64,000 nt of DNA, from contig CM075652.1 of assembly GCA_037953625.1 (NCBI GenBank), positions 72,259,501 through 72,323,500 on the forward strand, read 5' to 3'. Below are positions 12,201-22,404 of this stretch, one piece after another. The notes below the pieces were generated by a model. That model did not search any database, was not told where the DNA came from, and worked only from the letters and a program-made list of their open reading frames with translations. The stretch's first letter is position 1. Each line of letters begins with the position of its first letter. This DNA is from Crotalaria pallida. Lineage: Eukaryota; Streptophyta; Magnoliopsida; Fabales; Fabaceae. Position numbers and translations under genes: made by a program.

Positions 12201-13979
12201 CTTTTGAGTCTACTCCAATATAAAAAGCAAAAGCACTAATAATTTGTGAACATAATCTAACTGGGTCACAACCGTACTGCGACACGCGATCCTTTTACAG
12301 CCTCAGCTCCACTCCCGACCTTCAAATCATAGTACCTGAAGATATCAGAGTTTCATATCACACACTGGGCCTCCTACTACTCATACAATTTTTAGAATAG
12401 TGTGAAGTTAAAAGATTATAAGCTATGAAGCATGTAGACACTTTAATCAAACACAATTCCTGACAAAACAGGACACTTCAAAATTTCAAATACGAATAGA
12501 AAAGTTCAATTTTTGCTGTGTCGGTGTCCAAGTTTCAGTGTTTGTGTTTGTGTTTGTGCTGTTTAGATCATGAAAGAAAAACCAAACCTAAGACTAGTCT
12601 ATGAAATGCTTCAAATCATCGGAAAGTGACTTATTCTATTTCTTGATGCAGAAAAAAAATTACTGTATACTATATGAAAAAATTCCTCTCTGATCATACC
12701 ATTTGAAAGGGTTTAACACACTGTAGAAGCTTGTAAGCCACTACTTATCGGATGCTAAGGCTGAAGGTAGAAAGATCTACAACCAAAGTTATTTCATAGG
12801 TGATTAACATATGCTTACTTCAGACCGTTAGGCAGCGTTGTGAAATCACTTTCAGGAACTTTTGCTCCTCGCAGCTTCAGAAAACAAAACGTACACAATC
12901 TCAATATTAGTGATCACTGATCAGACTTTGGATTGGAACATCAATTTTTTCAAATAACTCAGACTATAACAGAGAATGATGGAGACACATACTGACATAC
13001 CGCTCTTCTACTTGTGCTAACAGCCTCTGCCACATCACATGCATACACTCCAGCAACTGACATATATAAAATACAAAAAGTTTAATTTAAACAAGCTAAA
13101 TGGAATAGGGTATAGTATATCATTATATCTAGCTAGAAGAATGATTATCGTGACTCGTGAGAGATGTGAATTTTGACCACTAGATCTTATTTTAATTATC
13201 AAGATTAGAACACAAGTGCATGTGACATGTGTTTAATTGATCACGCGATTTTTAAGTAAATCCATCGTGGTTTTAAACTATGGTCGTGGTCACAGGAGTA
13301 AATACTGGATGTACAAATAACATTATTGGTGGAAAAATGCGGCCAGGGTATCTGCAATTGCTATCGCATGGTGGGAGTGATAATAGTTACATGGTTCACT
13401 CATTTAACCAGGTATTAGTTATAAAGGAAGTCTTGTAAAAATAATGTAAAAAGAGACGAACCAATACAAACCAAGTACGCTGTGTACCGGGAAAAATGGT
13501 ACAGTGTACTATGTAACTATGAGTAATACTACCAAAACAGCAATATCGCAGCCGTAATTGTGGTTGCAAACCATCCATTGATAAAAATTATGATAAGCTA
13601 TAAGCTCAGTAGAATATAATGAAGATTAATAAGAAAATGTGAAGATAGTTAACTAACTAGTTGTGAGGAGACAACTAAGCAATGCCCTCCTTCCTTCAAT
13701 ATGTGAAGACAGAGTGGTTGGTTCAGCAACAGTTTTATTGGATGAAGAATATGAGCAGCGGCATTGAAAACTATATGAACTTTTTTGCTGAAGTGTCTTG
13801 TGTGTCCCTGTGGAGTTAACAAATTGTTTTAAGCTATGTTTTGGATTACAGTTAGTTAGTGACTTAAGAGTATATAAGGAGAAGCAGAGCACAGAGAAGT
13901 TACTTGTGAAAAGAATGGAAGTAAGAGGACAATGGAGGAGCATAGGGTGGTGCTGATGGCGGATCAAAGAGAGTTCCAT
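9279..13979 (-). CDS. FKBP16-4: FKBP-type peptidyl-prolyl isomerase, thylakoid lumen, FKBP16-4-like (complete, 10 exons)
   Basis: FKBP16 proteins are immunophilins of the chloroplast thylakoid lumen; the fold catalyses or resembles peptidyl-prolyl cis-trans isomerisation, and several lumenal members aid photosystem assembly (family knowledge). Exons in order of transcription: 13904-13979, 13658-13807, 13001-13056, 12819-12874, 12278-12335, 11442-11516, 10330-10419, 9833-9910, 9387-9427, 9279-9306. All junctions are GT-AG and the frame is kept for 708 nt, 235 residues. Residues 1-75 are a Ser/His/Leu-rich transit region. It is followed by a twin arginine (GRRALLSCLLTT), a hydrophobic stretch, and AEA, which looks like a lumenal cleavage signal. 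The FKBP domain covers about residues 100-230, with YGFDVGQSDRGTVLKGLD and LLIVPPELAYG. The end TPVKIVEG matches this subfamily. The first ATG is at 13979; an in-frame GTG lies 15 bases upstream. The gene is convergent with Cactin. FKBP16-4 rather than another FKBP16 is a call from memory of the family. Confidence 0.92.
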
Positions 13980-14264
13980 TGCGTTGGTTGACACTTGAGA
14001 GTGAGACCAGAATCTAGTTCAGTTCTTTTTAGTTTTGCTTAGAGAGGAAAGAGAAAGAAAATATTGGAGAGGATAACGTGGTTGATTTCATCCACAATTT
14101 TTGAAGCATTTGTAAATCATGGAATCATTTCACTTTTTTTTTTCAATGCAATAGGTGTGCACTTGACAATTTTAAGTGTTTTACTTGTTATTTAAGGTTT
14201 TTTTTTTTTTTGAAATGTGTTATTTAAGGTTTATTTATATTATTTTTTACTTAAAATTCATTGA

Positions 14265-15585
14265 TTGCTAATATATCCATGTGTTGTGACAATTATCCAG
14301 TTATTCATTATTGTATCAATGGGGAGTGGGGATTGGCCTGTGCTCAATAACATCCTCCCAAGGTATGTTTGTGACGAAATTGCTGCTATTATCTCTCCTA
14401 ATCATTTTGTCGGCGCTGATTCTATGGCTTGGATTGCTGAGAGTAGCAGGACTTTTTCTCTAAAGATAGCTTATGATCTTCTTCTTTCTAAGAATCAGAG
14501 TGTGGTTCATCATCAACTTCCTGGTTCGGGTATTTTTGATCAGTTTGAAAGTGGGAGGGACCTCAAAGGATTAAAGCTATGCTTTGGAAAGCTGGTCATG
14601 AAAGACTTTTGACGAATTCAGAGCGTATGAAAAGAGGTATGTCAAGTAATGCTAGTTGTCCTCGTTGCCTTTTGAATGAGGAATCTGTCCTGTATTGCCT
14701 TAGGGATTGTGTCGAGGTTAAGAGTCTTTGGAATAAGGTTGTGCATCCTAAAAAAGCCCATTTATTTTTCAACATTGACTTTCAGTCTTGGCTCACGTTC
14801 AATCTTGTTGGTAATGATGTTGGAATAGTGGATGTTCCCTGAGATATATTTTTTTGCATCACCGTGTGGAGGATCCGAAATGACCGCAACTCTCTTTTGT
14901 TTCATAATACATCTGAGTTGAGTTCCAAATTGGTTTTCTCTATCCTTAGTTCCGCGCAACATATTTCTTCATCTATCTCTTCCTCTATTCTGGAGATGAG
15001 GCTGAAAAGGGAAACACTAGTTGTGTTGAAGCCGCCTCCGTCGGGTTACTGGAAGTTGAATGTTGATGACTCTCTTCGTCAACCTAATAACTCTTCTTCT
15101 TATGGGGGGCTTATAAGAGATAGTACGGGTAAATTTGTTCGCGATTTTTCTTGTTGCATTGATGTTTCCACAACAGTGAAAGCTAAACTGTGGGGGTTGC
15201 TGATTGGGTTGAGGATGATTCGAATAATGAATATTAATCGACTTCAAGTTGAGATGGACTCCCTTACTGCAGTGAATTTGGTTAATTTCAGGTGCGGAAC
15301 TACTCACCACTGCTATTGCTTGGTTCGCGAGGTGAAGTCTTTATTGAACTCTTCTTGGCTTGTCTCTTTGTGTCATGTCTTTAGATAGGCTAATAGGTCT
15401 GCTGATTGTTTAGCAAAGTTGGGCCATTTAGGGAGTATAGGTTGTATCTTTTATGATTTTGCCCTACTTGCTTGCATGGTATTATTAGTGAGGAGGCTTA
15501 TGGTATTGTCTTCTCTAGAATGATTCGTTGATCCTTTTGTTCTGGGTGCTCTGCCCCGTTTATTATTTATAAAAAAAAACAGATG
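14265..15585 (+). pseudogene. LINE non-LTR retrotransposon 3' end (zinc-binding RT tail and RNase H), degenerate
   Basis: The fragment encodes the C-terminal part of a plant LINE polyprotein in several frames. Around 14440-14820 is the zf-RVT region, with a CPRC ... C ... W pattern (ASCPRCLLNEESVLYCLRDC). Around 15040-15420 is an RNase H-like domain (GYWKLNVDDS, YGGLIRDSTGKF, a VEMDSLTAVNLV core, then NRSADCLAKLGHLG). The usual NVDGS is NVDDS here. Stops and frame changes fall near 14610, 14840 and 15388. The 5' part is missing, as in 5'-truncated LINE copies, and the sequence ends in an A-run near 15571-15579. It lies upstream of FKBP16-4 and in opposite orientation to it. Confidence 0.85.
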
Positions 15586-15673
15586 ATATATTGTTAATGT
15601 AAAAATATAGTGTCAAAGCATTATCTATTCACTTTTTTTCTCATATAAAATTTATGTTTGAATTAGCTTATAG

Positions 15674-15949
15674 TTCATTAAAAAAAAGTGCAATACCACT
15701 TTGTCCCTCATATTTTTTAAATGGGACACTTTAGTCTCTCAAAAGATGGAAATTCACTTTTAGTTTCTGAAGATTTTTTATGGGACACTTATATTATGTT
15801 CCTCTGTCCACTCCGCCAACTGCTTCAACTGCAGACTTAAGTGTCCTATAAAAAAATCTTCAGGGACTAAAAGTAAATTTCCACATTTTGAAGAATTAAA
15901 GTGTTCCATCTAAAAAAATGAAGGACCAAAATGATACTTCATTAAAAAA
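15674..15949. mobile_element. Foldback (hairpin) non-autonomous element with 14-bp flanking repeats
   Basis: The interior is a large imperfect inverted repeat: CCTCATATTTTTTAAATGG...GACACTTTAGTC on the left answers GTGTTCCATCTAAAAAAATG on the right. The arms carry matching GGACTAAAAGT and ACTTTTAGTTTC segments. The element is bounded by an exact direct repeat, GAATTAGCTTATAG, at 15660-15673 and 15950-15963. A 14-bp duplication is long for a DNA transposon and more like a retroposon. TTCATTAAAAAA occurs at both ends in direct orientation. The class is unresolved. Confidence 0.65.
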
Positions 15950-16026
15950 GAATTAGCTTATAGTAATAAATTATAATGCTTGAATGTTATTTTAGTTTTT
16001 TTCACCTTAAATATGTTACTCTGATA

Positions 16027-16340
16027 CTCACTCTGTCCCATAAGTTATGCTGTTTTTAGAGATTTCACGTAGATTAAGAAATGAGTAATGATGTAAAAAT
16101 TTGATACGTTTAGACTAAAATACCCCCATTTAATAATAGGAGAGTGAATACTAATAAATATATGAAGATTATATTGAAGAAAGACAGAGAGATGAGTAAT
16201 GGGTGATGAAATAGATGATATAATAAATAGAGGTATGTTTGAAAAAATAAGTATAAAATGAATATTAGGTTTCTAAAAAAACATAACTTATGAGACAAAA
16301 TAAAAAACATATACGAACATAACTTATGGGACATAATGAG
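16027..16340. mobile_element. Stowaway-like MITE, family A copy 1 (314 bp)
   Basis: The terminal inverted repeats read CTCACTCTGTCCCATAAGTT on the left and CTCATTATGTCCCATAAGTT from the right. They are flanked by TA on both sides. The CTCNCTCNGTCCC start is the Stowaway/mariner signature. The interior matches the copy at 17493-17808 along its length (for example CACGTAGATTAAGAAATGAG and AGACTAAAATA). Confidence 0.8.
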
Positions 16341-16767
16341 TATTAATTTTTTTAAAAAAATTGTTGATTTAATTTTAGTTTCGGGAAAACCAAAATGTTT
16401 TGCGTATATGTCTCATAACTCCAATTTATTTTACTCACTCTGTTTCTTATTATCTGTTTTTTTTTTTAAAAGATTTTTTGTTTTTTTTTTATCCTTTCGA
16501 GGATTCCAAGAGTGTAATAAATGTTATTTTTCATGTTTGTCGCTATTTAATATGTCTTGGTTTATGTAACTAGTTGAGAAAAGTTAATGATTATAGAAAG
16601 AGAAATGCTACAGTAGGAAAAAACATAAATAATGTATTAAAAATCTAAGTAATAATTAGATTTCTTAGAGAGTGTGTTTTGTTTGAAATATGACAAATAA
16701 ATAAGAACAGAATGTGTAGTCAACATGGGGGAAAACCATCACACTTGGAAATTTGGAAGACTGGGAC

Positions 16768-17401
16768 TAGGGGTGTAACGGTCCGATCCGATTTGATCTT
16801 TAATGAATATTAAGGATCGGACCAATTAAATTAACATGGTTTGATCTAGTTTGATTTAGATATTTTTTATGTACAAAGATCGGATCGGACCGGTCCGATC
16901 CGGTCTGGTCTATTTAGCATATAGTTAAATACTAAACAATTAGAAAAAAAAAAAATATGACAAAAATTTACTATAAAACCCCTATTACACATCACCTAGT
17001 CATAAAACATAAACACACTGCCATATTATCGCATACTGCGAACAATATCAAATACATAGAGGTAATCTTAAAAAAATTAAAAAGATAATTATTATTGGTA
17101 CTGCATAATATTTTCATGTTTGTACTGCATACAACATACTGAAAGTGCCAAGTTATCAAAGTGCTAAGTTCTCACAATATTTTCATACTGGACTGCTGCA
17201 TTATAGTGTTTTTTTTTTTAAAAAAAAAATTTAAGTAACCGGTCCGATCCGATCTTAACGGTTTTAAAAATAATGAGACCGTAGACCGGACCATAAAGTA
17301 ATGGTCTGAAAATTTAGAGACCGAATCGGACTATATTTTTTGGTTTGGCCCGGTTCGATCTAAGTGGTCTCACAGTCTAAGACCGGATCGCTTACACCCC
17401 T
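16768..17401. mobile_element. hAT-type non-autonomous element, GGTCCGATCC family copy 1
   Basis: The ends are TAGGGGTGTAACGG and, at the right, CGCTTACACCCCT. The 8-bp flanks ACTGGGAC (16760-16767) and ACCGGGAC (17402-17409) differ by one base, consistent with hAT insertion. Within about 120 bases of each end the motif CGGTCCGATCC and its variants recur in both orientations, as expected for subterminal transposase-binding sites. The centre is AT-rich and non-coding. A larger relative is at 53540-54348. Confidence 0.8.
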
Positions 17402-17492
17402 ACCGGGACCAATAGCTGCTACATGAATTTTATCTTATATTATCAACATTCAACATAATCAATATATAAATAAGATATCTTATTAAAAAATA

Positions 17493-17808
17493 TTACTTCT
17501 TCTGTCCCATAAATTAAGTCTTTTTAGATATTTTACGTAGATTAAGAAATGAGTAAATGATGTAAGAATTTGATATGCTTAGACTAAAATATATACCCCC
17601 ATTTAATAATAGAAGAGAGAGTAATAATAAATGTATGAAGATTATATTGAAGAGATATGAAGAGATGAGTAGTGAAAAAGATGATATAATAAATAAGGGT
17701 ATGCTTGGAAAAAGAAATATAAATGAGTATTGGGTTTCTAAATGAACTTTACTTATGGGACAAAACTAAATTGCTAAAAAGACTTAACTAATGGGACGGA
17801 GGGAGTAA
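17493..17808. mobile_element. Stowaway-like MITE, family A copy 2 (316 bp)
   Basis: The ends read TTACTTCTTCTGTCCCATAA on the left and, from the right, TTACTCCCTCCGTCCCATTA. They are flanked by TA (17491-17492 and 17809-17810). It aligns with copy 1 at 16027-16340 for nearly its full length. The two copies bracket the hAT-type element at 16768-17401. Confidence 0.85.
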
Positions 17809-17903
17809 TATATTTAAACTTAAAATAATATATTACATTTAACAATTTTTTTCTTTTTTAGATCACAAATATTTTCTCTCAACCGGAGATAATCGTGTTC
17901 AAG

Positions 17904-18673
17904 TCAAATAAATGCAATAGCCAGTAAGGGGTAAGGAAGTTTCAGTATGTATAAGTATGCAACAACATCAGCTGTACCAATCATCTTCAATGTACTCATG
18001 TCTTGTATGAGACATTTGGAAGAGTTAAAAGAAATAATACATGACATATAAGCTGTCAGTTTGGTGACTGAGAGCAAATTTAGCGAGAATGAGGGAATGA
18101 ATAGGACATCACAGATCAGAAAATTTGGACTCAGGGTAATTGTACCTGAGTACTCAGAAATTACTTTAGAACCATTTGGTAATTTCACATGAATAGATTT
18201 AATTTTGTGAAAGAGTCAAATGATGCAAGTGATGAATAAATATGGTCAGTGGCCTCACTATCCAAAAACCAAAAACTGTATGAAGGCACAAGTATGTTAC
18301 CTGACTGAGCACTCAAATTTGCTACTGCATGGTTACCACTTGAGTCTGAGACAGTAGTGGCTTGATTTACTTTAGAGCTTTGGCCTTTGACCATTTCTTG
18401 CATCATCTGCACTAATCCTTGATACTATTCTTTTGTGAAACCAAAGAATTGCTCCTCCTTTTTGACATTATCATCAACTGCTAGATTATTCTCTGGTATC
18501 TCATCATCATCTTCTTGTGAAATTAGCACAATTTTGAGTTTGTCTAGTAGGTTTCCAATTGGTTGGAAAACCATGCTTCTTATAGCATATATCCACTGTG
18601 TGATCAACTCTTCCACAATATTTACACTCTTTATTGTAGTAATTTTATGATTTTGATCTTGAACCAGCACCAA
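17904..18673 (-). pseudogene. Ty1-copia gag zinc knuckle and protease remnant
   Basis: Read on the minus strand, the segment first gives a CCHC zinc knuckle (CKYCGRVDHTVDIC, then YKKHGFP) near 18630-18560. A linker follows, then the protease region with WFLDSEATDH near 18270. The aspartic protease motif is normally DSGATDH, so Gly is replaced by Glu. The copia motif CDVLFIPSFSLNLLSV follows around 18110-18050. The frame is broken near 18415 and 18185. There is no integrase or reverse transcriptase downstream. At its 5' side it stops at 18673, directly against the LTR fragment that begins at 18676. Confidence 0.85.
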
Positions 18674-18675
18674 TA

Positions 18676-19185
18676 TGTTAGATCAAAGGTTTTGATGACG
18701 ACAAATATTTCATGCGCTCGGTTCTCGGCCAAGGTTGTGATGAAGACAAATGAATAAACTCGTTGGTCTGATGATGCTCGGTTCTCGGACGTTGATGAAG
18801 CCGAATGAATCAGCTCAATATGCTCAGTCCATCAATTACTTTGATGAGCTCAGTTCTCGGCCAGGGCTATTGACAAATCAGTTCGAAATGCTATGAAGTA
18901 TCTCGGATCTCGGCCAAGTCAATCAAATCAGCTCGGTCTTCATTGAAGCATTGATCGTGGATCTTGGCCATCGACGGAGACAAAGGAATCCGATCACTAG
19001 GACGAAAAGAGTCAGAATTCCGAGATGAGCTCGGTGTTCACATTGTTCTCGGCATCGTTGCTCGGTGTGTTTACATTGGTCTCGTCACCTTGCTCGGAAG
19101 GCTAAAGATCGAATTGGTGTGTTGATGAGGTTAAAGTAAATCAGCTTAAGCTCAGACGTACTCGGAAGTGATCAATCTGAGCTAT
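18676..19185 (+). mobile_element. LTR fragment with CTCGGTTCTCGGCCA repeats
   Basis: It begins TGTTAGATCAAAGG, a common start of legume copia LTRs that run into TTTTGATGA(C/T)GACAAA. It then carries about eight diverged units built on GCTCGGTTCTCGGCCA, spaced 30-60 bp apart, down to about 19110. No CA-ended right boundary or partner LTR was found, so it is a truncated LTR. It abuts the broken copia gag region, suggesting insertion into that older element or a deletion joining the two. Confidence 0.6.
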
Positions 19186-19200
19186 CCCGTATACATTTTT

Positions 19201-20330
19201 GGATAACTTCATCACATTTATTATGATTAATCAGAATTAAATAAGCATTAAGCCTTTTGATTTTTTTGTTTACTGGTATTATGAACTGATTAAAGAAAAA
19301 TAAATTATATTCCATATTTCATAGGATATATGTTAAAAAATTGAGATAATTACAATATTATATATTACACCAGAATAGAGATTAAATTGAGTTAATTATA
19401 ACAACATTTATATACAGAGAGATTACAAAATTGCATTACATTTTATAAGAACTGCGAATTCGCGCGTTTAGCCTTTGACATCTTGTTGCCTTGTTGTTCG
19501 AAATACCTGATTGGATAGATATAGAAGCGTGAAAATTTGACATCGAAATAGTTAAATGTGCCGGTAAAAGATTCAATCATAAATATTAGGAAAAAATAAT
19601 TATAGTAATTCAAGAGTACAATTCTTCGGTTTCTAGTTTCAACCAATATTTTTTTTTATAGTTTCAACCAATATTAGGAGGAACAACTTAAATTCTACTA
19701 ATATATAAATTATAATAAAAATAGATAATAAGGAGGAATAGTGTAAGCTATTATATGTTGGAATATACGTTGTATATTAAAAAGTAATGCTAATGGATGT
19801 AAAATATCATTACTTTTGACACCTTTCATAATAATAAACCCCACCTCTATTAATTTTAAAGGCATTAAAGTTGCTTCTTTACTTACCTTTCAAGTTGTCA
19901 TGCATATTATCTCTCAAATCTTGTAACTTCGTATGCTTTTCGAAGGTGAAAAAGAAATACTCACATTGGACATACAATCAAATTCTATTATATATAATGA
20001 TTTGGAAAGAGTACACAATTAAAAAAACAAAATCTTTGAGAAAAAAAAACAAAAAACAAAATCATAAGATTGGATCCTAAAAAATCTTTATCCTAATTGT
20101 TCTAATAATTTTGATTTTTTTTACTTTTTGAAATGTGTGTAACTTTGTTTTTTTTTTTTATCTTTTACATCTTTGTTTGGTGCAGAGATTAGAACAACCA
20201 CAAAAGTATTTATCCATTACAAATTTTCTACAAAATGGTAATCATTATATTTAATTATATATCCATATTTTTTATAATGTTTGAAAAAAATCTATACTTT
20301 ATTAATATTTGTTCCACCTTTAAAAAAAAA
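19201..20330. other. AT-rich spacer without recognised gene
   Basis: The stretch has homopolymer runs and short random reading frames, with no domain-like peptide. A weak direct repeat, ATATTTTTTTTTATAGTTTCAACC-like, lies near 19640-19675. Confidence 0.5.
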
Positions 20331-20340
20331 TTGAAGTAGT

Positions 20341-20447
20341 CTGTGTAAGACAGCCCAGTTGGTGGCTGCAGGGACATTTAGGATTTCCCCCTCCCCCAGG
20401 TCATGGATTCTAGTCCCAGACCTCACATGTAAACCAAAAAAAAAAAA
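20341..20447 (+). mobile_element. Short SINE, family S2 copy 1
   Basis: The 107-bp sequence carries CCAGTTGGTGGCTGCAGGG and GGATTCTAGTCCCAGACC, which resemble polymerase III A and B boxes (B-box consensus GGTTCGANTCC, imperfect). It ends in an A-run. It is flanked by TTGAAGTAGT (20331-20340) and TTGAAGTACT (20448-20457), a 10-bp duplication with one mismatch. A second copy lies at 62192-62295 in the opposite orientation. Confidence 0.75.
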
Positions 20448-20829
20448 TTGAAGTACTTTTAATTTCAATATTGTAAGATGATTGCTAATTGATAATTAAT
20501 ATTATAACGATTTTTATTTTTAAAAACTAATAATTATTTAATAATTATAAAATCAATAAGTAGATTTATTTGGATTGTAATCTTTATAATGAATCATATA
20601 TTAGAATATTTATTCCGTTATATAATACCTTCATAGATTTCACAAGATAAAGAGCTGAAAAAATGCAATACTCAATAAAAAAACAAAAATGTTACATAAA
20701 TACATAAAAACGATAAATAATTTTTTTTTGAAATTTATCTTGGATGAAAGACAAAAAGAATTAAAATAAAAATCATAATAATCTTCAACAGCAACAAAAA
20801 AAGATATTAATATAAATAAAAAAGATTTT

Positions 20830-21857
20830 TACAGAGATCTATTCTGCAACAGACATCAAGGTTCCTCATTTTCACAGGATGTGGTCAATCAAGGGAAGAT
20901 ACTCACAAGAGATCAGCAAGTCAGCCTAATCAAGCCAATATCAGTTGAGGATATCAGAATGACTTTATTCTCAATTAATATAAATAAAGCTCCAGGTGCA
21001 GATGGTTATGGTGCAGGTTTTTCAGAGATGCTTGGGAGATTGTTGGTCCTGACCTATGCACAGCTATCCAGGATTTCTTTCAGTCAGGCCATCTCTTAAG
21101 AGAGGTAAATGTTACTAATGTAGTTATGATCCCTAAGGTTGATATGCCTTTAAAGGTGCATGAATCTAGGCCAATAGCTTGCTGCTTCATTGTTTATAAG
21201 GTCATAGCAAAAATAATCAGTTCTAGGCTAAGTTTAGTGATTCCTGAATTAGTCCAAGATAACCAGAATGCTTTTGTGAGAGATAGGAACATCATGCATA
21301 ATGTTCTTTTGACCCAAGAACTTCATAGATTTTATGGTAAAAGGAGAATATCTCCTAGATGCATGATGAAGATTGATATTATGAAAGCATATATGACACA
21401 TTGGAATGACAATTTATTGAAGATATGCTATTTGCACTCAAATTCCCAACCAAGTTTATTAACTGGATTATGGTGTGTATAAAAACAGTTTCTTATCACT
21501 TGGTTATTAATGGCCAGCAAGAGGTTCAGAGGAAGCAGAGGTTTAAGGCAAAGGGACCCCATGTCCCCTCTCATTTTTGTCTTAGCCATGGATATGCTAA
21601 TAAGGAACTTACAACTAGCTAGTCTTAATAGGAATTTCAGATATCATCCCTATTGCAAAGATACAAAACTGCTAGCCCTTGCTTTTGCTGATGATCTCAT
21701 GCTCTTCTGCAAGGCTCATCCAGCAAGTGTGAGGATCATGAAGGGAGTTGTTACTGAATTTGCAGGTTGGTTTGGTCTGAGGGCTAATCCAAAGAAATCT
21801 TCTATTTACATGGCAAGAGTAAATCAAGAAACTGAGAGAAGCATCCTGGATATCAAT
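20830..21857 (+). pseudogene. LINE reverse transcriptase, segment 1 of 3
   Basis: This encodes the front and core of a plant LINE reverse transcriptase, read across frame breaks near 21020, 21400 and 21520. Recognisable blocks are NINKAPGADG, VNVTNVVMIPK, SRPIACC, LVIPELVQDNQNAFVRDRNI, LRQRDPMSPLIFVLAMD and the catalytic AFADDLMLF near 21690. The endonuclease domain is absent, so the copy is 5'-truncated. The reading frame stops at SILDI, where an LTR element begins at 21858, and resumes with TGFQKGLFPCNYLG at 27241. Confidence 0.88.
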
Positions 21858-21875
21858 TGTAACATCCTAGATTTA

Positions 21876-22112
21876 ATGTTTAGGTATTAGTTAGATTTTT
21901 TTATTTACTTATTAGTTATATTTTTTTTATGTTTAGGTATTAGTTAGATTTTTTTATTTACTTATGAGTTATATATTTTTATTTTATGTTTAGGTATTAG
22001 TGAGATTTTTTTTATTTACTATTAGTTATATATTTTTTATGTTTAGGTATTAGTTAGATAATTTTTATATTTTTATTTATTAGTTATATATTTTTTATGT
22101 TTAGGTATTAGG
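21876..22112 (+). repeat. Tandem repeats near the left LTR end
   Basis: About five units of 45-60 bp, each built on TGTTTAGGTATTAGTTAGAT followed by T-runs, ATTTACTTATTAGTTATAT and more T. Unit length drifts through small deletions. Confidence 0.85.
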
Positions 22113-22215
22113 TCTGGTGCATTAATTGGGTTAAATTTGGACATGTTGATATTGGGGAAAAATCCGGTGGGTAGGTGGGAAGTGGGAAGCGTGGGAGACA
22201 GGGAGGGGACAGGGC

Positions 22216-22311
22216 GCCACGTGGCGCAACCCGGTGAGTTGCGTCAACCGGTCTGACGCCACCGGTTGCGTCAACCGGTCTGACGCAACTCACAGGGTTG
22301 CGCCACGTGGC
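22216..22311. repeat. GC-rich 43-bp perfect-style hairpin with G-box ends
   Basis: Arm 1 (22216-22258) and arm 2 (22269-22311) are near-perfect reverse complements around a 10-base loop. The outer tips are GCCACGTGGC palindromes containing CACGTG. The inner halves also repeat directly: GCGTCAACCGGTCTGACGC occurs at 22241-22259 and 22268-22286. The GC content is far above the surrounding sequence. Confidence 0.9.
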
Positions 22312-22387
22312 AGTCCTGTCGGTTGGCTTTTTTTTTTTTTTTTGCTTTTTTATCCAGAAAAAATCCGGAGAGCCAATGGGAGAGTGA

Positions 22388-22404
22388 CACGTGTCCTATA
22401 TAGG
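22388..22404 (+). promoter_or_regulatory. Candidate LTR promoter: G-box followed by TATATA
   Basis: ACACGTGTC (G-box core 22388-22393) is followed within a few bases by CCTATATAGG. Together with the two G-boxes in the hairpin at 22216-22311, three CACGTG cores occur in about 180 bp. This is promoter-like in an LTR, but no transcript evidence is available. Confidence 0.4.

Noticed and set aside
13979..13994. Upstream start for FKBP16-4
   Set aside because: The codon at 13994 is GTG; the first ATG in frame is at 13979.
17904..18673. Functional aspartic protease gene
   Set aside because: The catalytic DSG is DSE, the frame is broken twice, and the copia context shows a dead retroelement.
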